Assembly: GCF_004216475.1 (NCBI RefSeq)
Contig: NZ_CP022303.1
Span: 3,534,001 to 3,598,000 of the forward strand
Origin: Thalassococcus sp. S3
GTDB lineage: Bacteria; Pseudomonadota; Alphaproteobacteria; Rhodobacterales; Rhodobacteraceae
Direction of reading: 5' to 3'
DNA: 64,000 bases
Numbering within the stretch: position 1 is the first letter of the stretch; every line of letters starts with the position of its first letter. The notes beneath the pieces are model-generated. The model was not told the DNA's origin, ran no database searches, and was given only the letters and a program-made list of their open reading frames with translations. This document shows, one piece after another, positions 27,472-35,952 of the stretch. A program made the translations under genes and the position numbers.

Positions 27472-27960
27472 ATGAAAAATACCCTTTTCACCCGTCGAAC
27501 GCTTCTTGCAACAGGCGGTGCCGCCCTGACGACCGGTGCGTCCGGCATGCTGGTTCCGGCGCGGGCACAAGGGCTGGCCCCGACACCCACCATGCGCGGG
27601 GGAGCGAACAATTACCGTCCCGGCGCCCCGATTGTGGAGCGGATCGGCGGCGGCGGTTTCTGGATGACGGGAACGGTTCGGCGGGCAGGCGACGGCGCTC
27701 CGCTTCCGGGACAACGCATCCAGATCTGGGCACACACGACCGAAGGCCACGAGCGAGACCCGCAAAGTCATGGCGCGACGCTGACCGATGCAAATGGCGA
27801 ATTCCGTCTGGAGATGCCACAGATTGTCCCCGCATTCGGCCAGCCGCACGGCCACCTTGCCTATGATGACGACGCCTTCGAAACGGTGTTCCTGCGCCCC
27901 ATCATGCCAAGTGCAAGCGATACCAGCCTAAGCGCGCATTTCGTCCTTCAGCCCGCCTGA
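27472..27960 (+). CDS. Tat-exported mini intradiol-dioxygenase-like protein
   Basis: A 162-residue protein with a twin-arginine signal (FTRRTLLATGGAALTTG, ending near ARAQG). The mature domain resembles the core of intradiol dioxygenases: GTVRRAGDGAPLPGQRIQIW, TLTDANGEFRLEMPQ, and QPHGHLAYDD. The two His (HxH) iron ligands are kept, but neither of the two Tyr ligands is evident (IWAHTTEG and PAFGQPH at those places), so canonical ring cleavage is doubtful. It lies 5 nt before a ferric-reductase-like membrane protein, suggesting a periplasmic redox pair. Function unknown. Confidence 0.7.
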   Translation: MKNTLFTRRTLLATGGAALTTGASGMLVPARAQGLAPTPTMRGGANNYRPGAPIVERIGGGGFWMTGTVRRAGDGAPLPGQRIQIWAHTTEGHERDPQSHGATLTDANGEFRLEMPQIVPAFGQPHGHLAYDDDAFETVFLRPIMPSASDTSLSAHFVLQPA

Positions 27961-27965
27961 TCCCG

Positions 27966-28589
27966 ATGACCGCGAACCGGCGCGGCCTGGCGCGCAGCAT
28001 CCTGATCTGGGCAGGGCTGGGCCTGATCGTGCTGGTCCCCGTCGGAGCGGCGGCTGCAAGCCCGCTGCTGGCCTGGCGCGAGCCAGTCTATATCATTGCT
28101 GGGTTCGCGGGGGTCATCGCCATGGCGCTTCTTCTGTTCCAGCCGCTGCTGGCGGCGGGATACCTTCCCGGCTTGCCTCCGATGCGCGGACGACGGCTGC
28201 ATGTCTGGCTGGGCATCAGCCTTGTGATCGCGGTTGTCGTCCATGTGGCGGGCCTGTGGATCACCAGTCCGCCCGATGTGGTCGACGCGCTGCTTTTTGT
28301 GTCACCGACCCCCTTCTCGCTTTGGGGCGTCATTGCCATGTGGGCGGTTTTCGGTGCGGCGTTGCTGGCCGGCCTGCGCCGGCGTCTGCGCCTGCCCCTT
28401 CGCGTTTGGCGGATGGGCCATACTGCGCTTGTGGCAATCGTTGTCATGGGCAGCGTGATCCATGCGATGTTGGTCGAGGGCACGATGGAAACACTCTCCA
28501 AGGCGCTTCTCTGCGGGGTCGTCCTTTTGGGGACCGCCAAAGTGGTGATCGACCGGCGCGCCTGGGCGCGCAGAAGACCCGCGCGCTGA
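27966..28589 (+). CDS. Ferric-reductase-like transmembrane protein
   Basis: A 207-residue hydrophobic protein with about six membrane segments. Paired His in two helices (LHVWLGISLVIAVVVHVAG and MGHTALVAIVVMGSVIHAML) match the b-haem ligand spacing of ferric-reductase-like/cytochrome b domains. No FAD or NAD domain is fused. It is coupled to the upstream Tat protein (5-nt gap), so it probably shuttles electrons across the membrane to or from it. This is inference. Confidence 0.75.
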   Translation: MTANRRGLARSILIWAGLGLIVLVPVGAAAASPLLAWREPVYIIAGFAGVIAMALLLFQPLLAAGYLPGLPPMRGRRLHVWLGISLVIAVVVHVAGLWITSPPDVVDALLFVSPTPFSLWGVIAMWAVFGAALLAGLRRRLRLPLRVWRMGHTALVAIVVMGSVIHAMLVEGTMETLSKALLCGVVLLGTAKVVIDRRAWARRRPAR

Positions 28590-28674
28590 CCTGACCGGGC
28601 CGGGCACAAAGCCACCGAGTTCCCCGAGAGGTCGAAGCCTTCGTTCAAGAGCGCCCATCTGATATCATTCCTGC

Positions 28675-29610
28675 ATGAAAACATGGCAGGTCAGATCTGA
28701 CGATACGGCTCAGGGACTGGGAAAGTGGGCCAGCGGGCTTAGCGAAGCCTTTGTTCGGCTAGAGCCGGTTTGCACCCGTCAGGATGGCTTTTTCGGCCAG
28801 ATCCAACAGATCACAACGGCCGGGATCCACGTCTCGCTTGTCACGTCGAACGGCCATGAGATCCGGCGCCTGGATGAACATATCCGCCAAAGCACCAAGG
28901 ATACCGTCTTTGTGAACATGCTCGGACGCGGGCGCAGCTTTGTCGTTCAGCAGGACAGCTATCAGGCGGCGCCGATGGACCTGTCCATCGTGGATACGCG
29001 CCGCCCCTATTCCATCCGCCACGACACGCCGTTTCAACTGATCTCAATCGCCGTGCCCGCGGATTGGGTGCCCGAGGATCTGCAGGGGCATCTGGCGCTT
29101 AGCAGATCCGCGGCAGGGCGGGAATTGTCAAATGTTATCTGGAGCTTGGCGCGAACCCTCCTGGCCGTGCCCGTCTCAGACCCAGGCTTTGGTCAGACTG
29201 TCGTCGATCAGCTACGGCAAAGCGTGTCCCTTGTCGCCCCTCTCACCAAGGACCAGGCGCCTCAATCGGTTCATATCGATATCATGCGCAGCTATGTGCG
29301 ACGCCACTTTCATCATCACGACCTGAACGCCAAGCAGCTTGGCCTTCACTTCGGGCTGTCGGTCAGACGGGTTCACCAGCTTTTCGAACCAACCGGCCAA
29401 TCGGTTTCAGAGTTCATCAACGAGATCCGTCTGGATCAGGCGGCTGCGCACTTGTCGGACCTGTCGGCGCCTCAGCGTCTGATCGCTGATCTTGCCTGGT
29501 CGGTCGGATATTCCGACCCATCCTATTTCAATCGGCGCTTCCGGCGAAGATTCGGATGCACCCCACGGGCCTATCGCACGATGGCCCTTTCCGGCGCGAT
29601 TGCACAATAG
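28675..29610 (+). CDS. AraC-family transcriptional regulator (FeaR/AraC-binding-like N-domain)
   Basis: A 311-residue protein. An N-terminal ~190-residue ligand domain precedes two C-terminal AraC helix-turn-helix motifs (LNAKQLGLHFGLSVRRVHQL and LIADLAWSVGYSDPSYFNRR, ending FGCTPRAYR). It lies 85 nt after the membrane protein gene and 93 nt before the nitronate monooxygenase operon on the same strand, so it may control either. The effector is unknown. Confidence 0.88.
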   Translation: MKTWQVRSDDTAQGLGKWASGLSEAFVRLEPVCTRQDGFFGQIQQITTAGIHVSLVTSNGHEIRRLDEHIRQSTKDTVFVNMLGRGRSFVVQQDSYQAAPMDLSIVDTRRPYSIRHDTPFQLISIAVPADWVPEDLQGHLALSRSAAGRELSNVIWSLARTLLAVPVSDPGFGQTVVDQLRQSVSLVAPLTKDQAPQSVHIDIMRSYVRRHFHHHDLNAKQLGLHFGLSVRRVHQLFEPTGQSVSEFINEIRLDQAAAHLSDLSAPQRLIADLAWSVGYSDPSYFNRRFRRRFGCTPRAYRTMALSGAIAQ

Positions 29611-29703
29611 TCCAATGATTCCTGCACTGGGGTTTTAAACGTTCAGACCCTTTTTTCCGAGGATGCAACAGAGCTGCACGACCATCGCATCCCGGAGGAC
29701 GAT

Positions 29704-30738
29704 ATGACATCCATCACCACCAGATTGACCGAACGGTACGCCCTGCCCCACCCTTTCACACAGGCGGGCATGGCCTTTGCCGGGGAACGCTCCGATCTTG
29801 CGATCGCCGTCTGCAAAGCAGGCGGGATCGGAGCCATCGGGGTCGGTTTCATGCCCGGGGAGGAACTGCGGCGCACCATCGGCACCATCCGGGGTGCCAC
29901 GGACCGACCTTTCAACATCAACTTCATCACCTGTTTCGGAAACGAAGAGCAGGTGAAAGTGGCCGCCGAAGAGAAAGTCCCCGTCGTCTCGTTTCACTGG
30001 GGTCATCCCCCCGCCGATCAGATCAAACGGCTCAAGGACGCCGGCTGCGACATCTGGGTTCAGGTCGGCACCGTGGAGGATGGCGAGCGTGCCGTGGAAT
30101 ACGGCGCTGACGTGATCGTGGCACAAGGCTGGGAAGCAGGCGGGCACAATTACGGCGGCATGGGCGCGATGGCCCTGATCCCCGCGATGGTGGATGCCGT
30201 TGGAGATCGGGCCTTGGTTCTGGCCGCGGGCGGTATCGCGGATGGCCGCGCGGTCGCGGCCGCCCTGAGCCTTGGCGCGGATGGGGTATGGGTCGGCACC
30301 CGCCTGGTGGCGAGCAGCGAGGCACATGTCCATCCCGAGCATCACAAACGCCTGATCGCGGCCTCGGGCCACGACACGACGAGGTCTGGCGTGTTCGGAC
30401 CGGAAATGCCGGATTTCAACCCGATGCGTTTGCTCAAAGTCCGCGTGACGGAAGAATTCGAAGGACGGCTTGAAGACGTCCCAACGGAGCGGGATAATGA
30501 ACCAGTCATCGGCCAGACCGTCTTTCTTGGCCAGCCCCATGAAAAGAAGCGCTTTGACGTGATCCTGCCGACACCGGACACGACAGGCGATTTCGAAGAG
30601 ATGGCATGGCTGGCCGGACAGGGTGTTGGTATGATCACGGACATCCGCCCGGCTGGACAGATCGTGGAAGAGATGATGAACGACGCCACCGACGTTCTGA
30701 CCCGTCTTGGACGGACCATGCCCGTCGCAGCAGAGTAG
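29704..30738 (+). CDS. Nitronate monooxygenase (2-nitropropane dioxygenase family)
   Basis: A 344-residue FMN TIM-barrel: the N-terminal PFTQAGMAFAGERSDLAIA, AQGWEAGGHNYGGMGAMALI, LVLAAGGIADGRAVAAALSL and GADGVWVGTRLVAS are typical of the family. Members oxidise alkyl nitronates, though many have other FMN-dependent roles. It heads a likely operon with an amidase (8 nt away) and a MOSC protein. A mention of nitro- or halogenated substrates is context guessing only. Confidence 0.87.
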   Translation: MTSITTRLTERYALPHPFTQAGMAFAGERSDLAIAVCKAGGIGAIGVGFMPGEELRRTIGTIRGATDRPFNINFITCFGNEEQVKVAAEEKVPVVSFHWGHPPADQIKRLKDAGCDIWVQVGTVEDGERAVEYGADVIVAQGWEAGGHNYGGMGAMALIPAMVDAVGDRALVLAAGGIADGRAVAAALSLGADGVWVGTRLVASSEAHVHPEHHKRLIAASGHDTTRSGVFGPEMPDFNPMRLLKVRVTEEFEGRLEDVPTERDNEPVIGQTVFLGQPHEKKRFDVILPTPDTTGDFEEMAWLAGQGVGMITDIRPAGQIVEEMMNDATDVLTRLGRTMPVAAE

Positions 30739-30746
30739 AGAAGCGC

Positions 30747-32015
30747 ATGTCCGACGCCGTCACCAAAGCCCAAAAAAACCTTAGCGATTTGCAACCGCTC
30801 AACCCGTTGGTCCGCGAACCAATCGAGATCAAGGGGCGTGACGGCGGTCTCCTCAAAGACGTTCCTGTCGTGGTAAAGGCCAACATCGCGATCAAGGATC
30901 TGCCGCTTTGCGGTGCCTCGCCCGCCATGGCAGACCATGTCGCGGACCAGTCGGCCACAACAGTCCGCCGCCTGCTGGATGCAGGCGCGGTGATTGTCGG
31001 ACAGGCCAACCTGCATGAGCTTGCCTTTGGGATCACAAGCCACAACGCGCATCATGGACCTGTCGGCAATCCTGCCGCACCGGGCCATATGGCTGGCGGT
31101 TCGTCGGGCGGGACCGCTGCGGCCATTGCCAGCCGGGCCGTGCCGATGGGCCTGGGAACGGATACCGGCGGGTCCGGGAGACTTCCGGCGGCGATGTGCG
31201 GCTGTGTCGGCTTTCGGCCCACGCATGGTCGGTATCCGCCGGACGGTGTGCTGACCTTGTCGGACAGCTTCGACACGGTCACACCGATGGCGCTGTCCGT
31301 TGACGATATAAGGCGCATGGATGCCGTTCTTGCAGGACAGGCCCCCTCCGCGGACCCGCCCCCCTCCGAACGCGTGCGTCTGGGTCTGGTGGACAGTCTT
31401 TGGTCCGGCGTCGATGACGGCATGGCGGAAATATGCAAGGCAAGGCTGGCGCGGTTACCGGTCGAAATTGTCCCCCTTGAAGCGCCGGATCTTGTCGAGG
31501 CCTGCACCGAGATCGCCATGGGCATCGTCCTCTTTGAAACACAGCTCTTTTGGTCCGGCATTCTGAACGACCGGGGGCAGACCTTCGCGGAGTTTGCAAA
31601 GGACATTGCCAGCCCCGACGTCGCCGGGGTGTTTCAGGCCCTTGCGGATGGCGCCGCGCCACCGCGCGCAGCCTATGAGGACATGGTCGGGCCGAAACGG
31701 CAGGTGCTGCGCAATGCGCTAAGCGCGCTGCTCAAGGATGTCGACGCGCTGGTGATGCCAAGCCTGCCGGCCCCGGCACCACCGATCGACCAGATCGAGA
31801 ACATTCGCATAAACGGAAATGACGTCGATCTTTTTTCCGCCATGACCCGCCGCGCCCTTGTTGCATCGGTCACCGGTCATCCATCGATTACATTACCCGC
31901 GGGTAACCTGGATGGTCTGCCGTATGGTCTGGAACTTACCGGGCATGCGGGGGAAGACACCGCGTTACTCTCCATCGCGGCGCGGGTCGAGGAAATGCTG
32001 AGGGATATCCAATGA
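30747..32015 (+). CDS. Amidase signature-family hydrolase
   Basis: A 422-residue amidase. The catalytic triad is visible: Lys in DVPVVVKANIAI, Ser in GHMAGGSSGGTAAA, and Ser in LGTDTGGSGRLPA, followed by GCVGFRPTHGRYPPDG. It hydrolyses an amide bond; the substrate may be an aryl or alkyl amide. The ATG is 8 nt after the monooxygenase stop and its own stop overlaps the MOSC gene by 4 nt. A longer frame from 30606 would overlap the upstream gene and has no ribosome site. Confidence 0.88.
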   Translation: MSDAVTKAQKNLSDLQPLNPLVREPIEIKGRDGGLLKDVPVVVKANIAIKDLPLCGASPAMADHVADQSATTVRRLLDAGAVIVGQANLHELAFGITSHNAHHGPVGNPAAPGHMAGGSSGGTAAAIASRAVPMGLGTDTGGSGRLPAAMCGCVGFRPTHGRYPPDGVLTLSDSFDTVTPMALSVDDIRRMDAVLAGQAPSADPPPSERVRLGLVDSLWSGVDDGMAEICKARLARLPVEIVPLEAPDLVEACTEIAMGIVLFETQLFWSGILNDRGQTFAEFAKDIASPDVAGVFQALADGAAPPRAAYEDMVGPKRQVLRNALSALLKDVDALVMPSLPAPAPPIDQIENIRINGNDVDLFSAMTRRALVASVTGHPSITLPAGNLDGLPYGLELTGHAGEDTALLSIAARVEEMLRDIQ

Positions 32016-32779
32016 CAGCCAGAATTGCCCGGTTACAACGTTTTCCCATCAAGGGTTTTTCGGCTGAAGCATTGGAAGAGGTGAACCTGACGCCCGGCGA
32101 GGGCGTTCCCGGTGACCGCCTTTTCGGCTTTGCAAGGCATGGTTCGGGATTTGACCCCAAAGCCCCGCAACCCTTGCCCAAAGACCGTTTTGTCGTTCTT
32201 CTGACCCAGGCCGCGCTCGCTGGGCTGCGCACCAGACTGGACGGGCAGACATTCACGATCGAAGCGCCGGACGGCCTGCATAGATTTGAAATGGCAAATT
32301 CCGCTGATCGCGCCGACGCCGCGCGTTGGATTGCCGCTTATCTGGACCTCGGCGATCCAGAGCCACCCACCTATGTTTCCGCCGCGCCGCATCGGTTTAC
32401 GGATGTTTCCGTCGTCTCTCCTCAGCTTATGAACGCGATTTCCATTTTGAACCTCGCCTCGGTCCGCGACCTGGAACAAAGACTTCAGGTGCCCATCGAC
32501 CCGGCCCGCTTTCGCGCCAATATCGAGCTCGATGGCCTTCCCGCATGGTGGGAACTGGAGAATATCGACGCGCCGATCCGCGCGGGAGATGTCACGCTGC
32601 GCCTGATCATGCGCACGAAAAGATGTGCAGCCACGGAGGTAAATCCGGAAACAGCGGAACGTGACCTGAAGCTGCCCTACCTGCTGCGCAAGGAACTGGG
32701 GCATATGGATATGGGCGTGTATGTTGAGGTTGAAACGGGGGGTCGGCTGCAACCAGGGCTCCAAGTCACTGCCGGCTGA
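32012..32779 (+). CDS. MOSC-domain protein (possible molybdenum-cofactor or sulfur-carrier oxidoreductase)
   Basis: A 255-residue MOSC protein with the N-terminal beta-barrel (RFPIKGFSAEALEEVNLTPG, VPGDRLFGFAR) and the conserved Cys in TKRCAATEVNPETAERD, the molybdenum-ligand position in mARC-like enzymes. It could reduce N-oxygenated compounds or be a sulfur carrier. It is translationally coupled to the amidase, making an NMO-amidase-MOSC unit. The reaction is unknown. Confidence 0.8.
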   Translation: MTARIARLQRFPIKGFSAEALEEVNLTPGEGVPGDRLFGFARHGSGFDPKAPQPLPKDRFVVLLTQAALAGLRTRLDGQTFTIEAPDGLHRFEMANSADRADAARWIAAYLDLGDPEPPTYVSAAPHRFTDVSVVSPQLMNAISILNLASVRDLEQRLQVPIDPARFRANIELDGLPAWWELENIDAPIRAGDVTLRLIMRTKRCAATEVNPETAERDLKLPYLLRKELGHMDMGVYVEVETGGRLQPGLQVTAG

Positions 32780-32878
32780 GGGATGGATCCTCGGGTCATC
32801 CCGATGCCCGCAACCCGGCCAGGCAATCTGAAATACGGTCATTGCGCGGGATCAGGATCCAGGGTTCGCTGAAAGCTG

Positions 32879-35446
32879 TCAGTCCCAGCGGAAGAGCACG
32901 ATCGCACCCTTGCTGCGCTCACCCGCCGGGCCGACCACCGTCTCCCGCACCTCGACCGTCAGGCTTCGACCTTCATGGTGTCCTGACCGGATTTGCGGTT
33001 CTCCGGTATCGTGTAGCACTTGAATAAGATCGACGAGATCCACGAAATCGAGCCGTGGCCCGATAATGGCAATCGAGCGGTTGATGTCGTGTTCTTGCAG
33101 CAGAAAATCCCTCTCGATCAGGGAACTGAACCGACGAAGGCAGTTTTGATCATCCAGAACGAGCACGCCGGTATTGAGGATCTTCAGAACGACCTCGGTG
33201 TTTTCGTTCAACTCCGACAGCATGTCGATCTTGCGCTCATGCTCGGCACTGACAGAAACAAGCTCCTCGTTCACGGCATGAAGCTCTTCGTTGGAGCTTT
33301 GCAGCTCCTCGTTGGAGGCCTGCAACTCTTCGTTGGAGGCTTGCAATTCTTCGTTGGAGGCTTGCAACTCCTCGCCGCTTGCCTCCAGCCGCTCGGTCAC
33401 GTGCTGCAGGGTTTCCTCGGTCAGTCTCAGATCGCGCTCCAGGGTATGTACCCTCTTGGACAGAACCGTCCCGTCGTCTTCGACCTCCCTTATGCCCGGG
33501 ACATCCAACCCTTCGGCGCCCGTGGGCCCTTCCGTCCGCTGCACGACAAATTCCACCTTGGCGAGGATCAGGCCATCCCCGGCAGCGTTGTCCAGTTTTT
33601 CGACAATAACCGTGCAGTCGCAGGCGCCCTTGTCGGCCAGGTTCACTCTGACGATCCGGGATTGCGTCGCGTCCTGGCCCAGCCGGATCTTTTCGATGCC
33701 GACATTGATCGCAAAGTGCAGATCCGGATGCACAATTTCCTGAACCGTCCAGTCAGCGAGGTTGTTCATCGTGTCGATGAATTCAGACGCGGCCCCGAAC
33801 CAGTTGAGAACCTTGGAATCCGTGGTCAACAGGATCGCGGACGGCGCATACCGCTTGAGCAGCATGTCATAGCTGCGGACCAGCATCTCCCGCGAACGCA
33901 GCTCGTTCACCTGAGTGTGAAACGGCTTGCGCTGGGAGGGCGCCCTGGGCTGAATGGGTTCTGCCGATCCAACCGGAAACTTCCGGGCGGTGACTGACTT
34001 TTGGGACGCGATAGACGCGCGACCCTCCTTTTTGAAGATCCGCCATCTGGCGTCGATCACATCGAAGGCCGTCTTGAACTTCCCCACACTCTCGGACGCG
34101 CCGAGAAACAGATGTCCGCCGGGCAGAAGGCCGAAGATGAACATCGAAACAGCGCTCGCCTGAGGTTCTTCCTCAAGATAGATCATCAGGTTCCGGCAGG
34201 ACACCAGATCAAGGTTCATGAATGGCGGATCATTGATCAGGTTGTGTTTCGAGAAGATAATCTTTTGACGCAAGCTGGGGTCGATCACAAACGCCCCTTG
34301 CGATTCCTGAAAGTAGCGGTCGCGCAGCTTTTCCGGGACGCGGGCCAGTTTTTCCTCGGAATAAAGCCCGCGAGACGCGACCTCGATGGATCCGGCATGG
34401 ATGTCCGTGCCGATGATGCGAAACCGCCGGTCGCTGCCCGCTTCGCGCAGGGCCTCGCTGAGTTCTATGGCGAGGGTATAGACCTCTTCGCCGCTGGCAC
34501 AGGCGGGCACCCAGACCTTGATCGGCGTCGTCGTGTCGGGATCGATGGCCAGCTTGTTCAGGACGTTTTCGCGCAACGACCTGATCGCCTCGCGATCACG
34601 GTAGAATTCCGTGACCCCGATCAGCATGTCGTGGAACAGCTCATTCACCGCTTCATGGCTTTGCGACAGAATCTCCTGATATTCCTCAAGGCTGGCATGG
34701 CCCCGAAGATGAAGACGCCGCACGATCCTGCGATTGACATTGCTGGGTTTGTAATTGCGGAAGTCGACATCGTGCTGCGCTTCGAGCAGTGCAAGTATGC
34801 GCCTGATCCCGTCACCAAAGGGCTGGGGCTCTGGTCCCTTGTTCTTCTTTCCGAATATAAAGATGTCCTGCACCACGGCGGGCATGTCCCCGGCATCCAG
34901 AACGCGATCAACCGAACCGGACAGCAAAACCGCGCGCGGCATGGAGGTGAAGGACGCTTGTTGCATGGATTGCACCAGAACGGCCGCACCGGCCTCGTGC
35001 AGGATTTGCGCACCGTGAGAGCCGTCGGACCCGGATCCCGATAAGACAATCGCGACCGTCCGGTTCCAGTCACGTGACGACAGCGACGTGAAGAAACGAT
35101 CAATCGGAAGATGTGGCAAATCCTCGCCATCGGCGTAGGACGAGGTTCGGAACGTGTCGCCTTCAAGCTCCACATACATGTTGGGGCGGTTCAGATAGAC
35201 GGTGTTCGCTGCGATCTGCATGCCATCATCGATATGCAGGATCGGCAGGCTGGAACGGCGTGCCAGAAGCTCGTTCATCATCGACCGATAGTCCGGTGAC
35301 AGGTGCTGCACCACGACATAGGCGATGCCCGGCTCCTCCACCACGGCATCGAAAAACTGTTCCAGTGGTTCAAGCCCGCCAGCGGAAGCCCCGATGGCCA
35401 CGAGAGGCACGTCGTCACGATCGGTTCGCGCCTGTTTCTTTGCCAT
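32879..35446 (-). CDS. CheB-CheR-PAS fusion (chemotaxis-type methylesterase/methyltransferase signalling protein)
   Basis: An 855-residue fusion. CheB methylesterase (residues ~12-195) has its triad in GASAGG, QHLSPD and SGSGSDGSHG, with no receiver in front. The CheR SAM-methyltransferase (~210-480) has MLIGVTEFYRD and WVPACASGEEVYTLA. A PAS region follows (~510-640), then a coiled coil (~660-770) with exact-looking ELQASNE repeats, and a C-terminal PAS-like domain. There is no kinase module. Such proteins act as signalling hubs outside classical chemotaxis. It is divergent from a single-domain receiver gene, which may be its partner. Start ATG 35446. Confidence 0.9.
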   Translation of the reverse strand: MAKKQARTDRDDVPLVAIGASAGGLEPLEQFFDAVVEEPGIAYVVVQHLSPDYRSMMNELLARRSSLPILHIDDGMQIAANTVYLNRPNMYVELEGDTFRTSSYADGEDLPHLPIDRFFTSLSSRDWNRTVAIVLSGSGSDGSHGAQILHEAGAAVLVQSMQQASFTSMPRAVLLSGSVDRVLDAGDMPAVVQDIFIFGKKNKGPEPQPFGDGIRRILALLEAQHDVDFRNYKPSNVNRRIVRRLHLRGHASLEEYQEILSQSHEAVNELFHDMLIGVTEFYRDREAIRSLRENVLNKLAIDPDTTTPIKVWVPACASGEEVYTLAIELSEALREAGSDRRFRIIGTDIHAGSIEVASRGLYSEEKLARVPEKLRDRYFQESQGAFVIDPSLRQKIIFSKHNLINDPPFMNLDLVSCRNLMIYLEEEPQASAVSMFIFGLLPGGHLFLGASESVGKFKTAFDVIDARWRIFKKEGRASIASQKSVTARKFPVGSAEPIQPRAPSQRKPFHTQVNELRSREMLVRSYDMLLKRYAPSAILLTTDSKVLNWFGAASEFIDTMNNLADWTVQEIVHPDLHFAINVGIEKIRLGQDATQSRIVRVNLADKGACDCTVIVEKLDNAAGDGLILAKVEFVVQRTEGPTGAEGLDVPGIREVEDDGTVLSKRVHTLERDLRLTEETLQHVTERLEASGEELQASNEELQASNEELQASNEELQSSNEELHAVNEELVSVSAEHERKIDMLSELNENTEVVLKILNTGVLVLDDQNCLRRFSSLIERDFLLQEHDINRSIAIIGPRLDFVDLVDLIQVLHDTGEPQIRSGHHEGRSLTVEVRETVVGPAGERSKGAIVLFRWD
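33284..33367 (-). repeat. Four tandem 21-bp repeats encoding a coiled coil
   Basis: Four 21-nt units (33284-33304, 33305-33325, 33326-33346, 33347-33367) each encode the heptad ELQASNE or a one-residue variant on the minus strand. They differ by only a few bases, so unit number could vary by slippage. The coiled coil would link the PAS and C-terminal regions of the CheB-CheR protein. Confidence 0.85.
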
Positions 35447-35528
35447 TGGCTCTCTGGCCTTTCACAATCCCTACAGTATATGCCTATCCAAACTGGCGCA
35501 GTGTTTCAATCATGGGTGGTATTCTACC

Positions 35529-35891
35529 GTGGCGAAAATTCTTTTGGTGGACGATGATTTGGTCTATCTTGACGAGCTTTCCGATGGTCTTTCGTCTTTG
35601 AAGCATGACGTCAGTTGCGCGGCGTCCACTGAAGAGGCGCAGGTGCTCCTTGAAAACGCTGAATTCGATGTGGTGATCTGCGACACGATTATGGAGGGTG
35701 GCGGGGCATTGTCGCTTTTGCATCACCTGGCCGCCACGCAACCCGATCTTCCGTTTATTGTCATTACGGGACGTCCGGAAATCGCAAGCTCCCCGCTCTT
35801 TCGCAGCGGAATGAAAGAGGCCAGTGCCAAAATCGAAAAATCCGCCACACTTTTCGAGATCGACCAGTTGATACGCTCTACATTGCGATGA
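35529..35891 (+). CDS. Single-domain response regulator
   Basis: A 120-residue receiver domain: acidic cluster LLVDDDLVY, phospho-acceptor Asp in DVVICDTIMEGG, Thr in FIVITGRPE, and Lys in AKIEKSATL (no KP). The start is GTG 35529 (VAKILLVDDD); a longer frame adds 68 unrelated residues that overlap the divergent gene. It is divergent from the CheB-CheR gene and 61 nt upstream of a degenerate kinase gene. It has no output domain. Confidence 0.87.
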   Translation: MAKILLVDDDLVYLDELSDGLSSLKHDVSCAASTEEAQVLLENAEFDVVICDTIMEGGGALSLLHHLAATQPDLPFIVITGRPEIASSPLFRSGMKEASAKIEKSATLFEIDQLIRSTLR

Positions 35892-35952
35892 ATGCCCAGC
35901 TGGTGTGCCGGGGTGCAAAGCGCCCCGACAGAATGACGGAGCCTGAACCCAA

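Noticed and set aside
26863..27855. Minus-strand 330-residue open frame
   Set aside because: Overlaps antisense the MarR and Tat-protein genes with recognisable domains; no motif in the frame.
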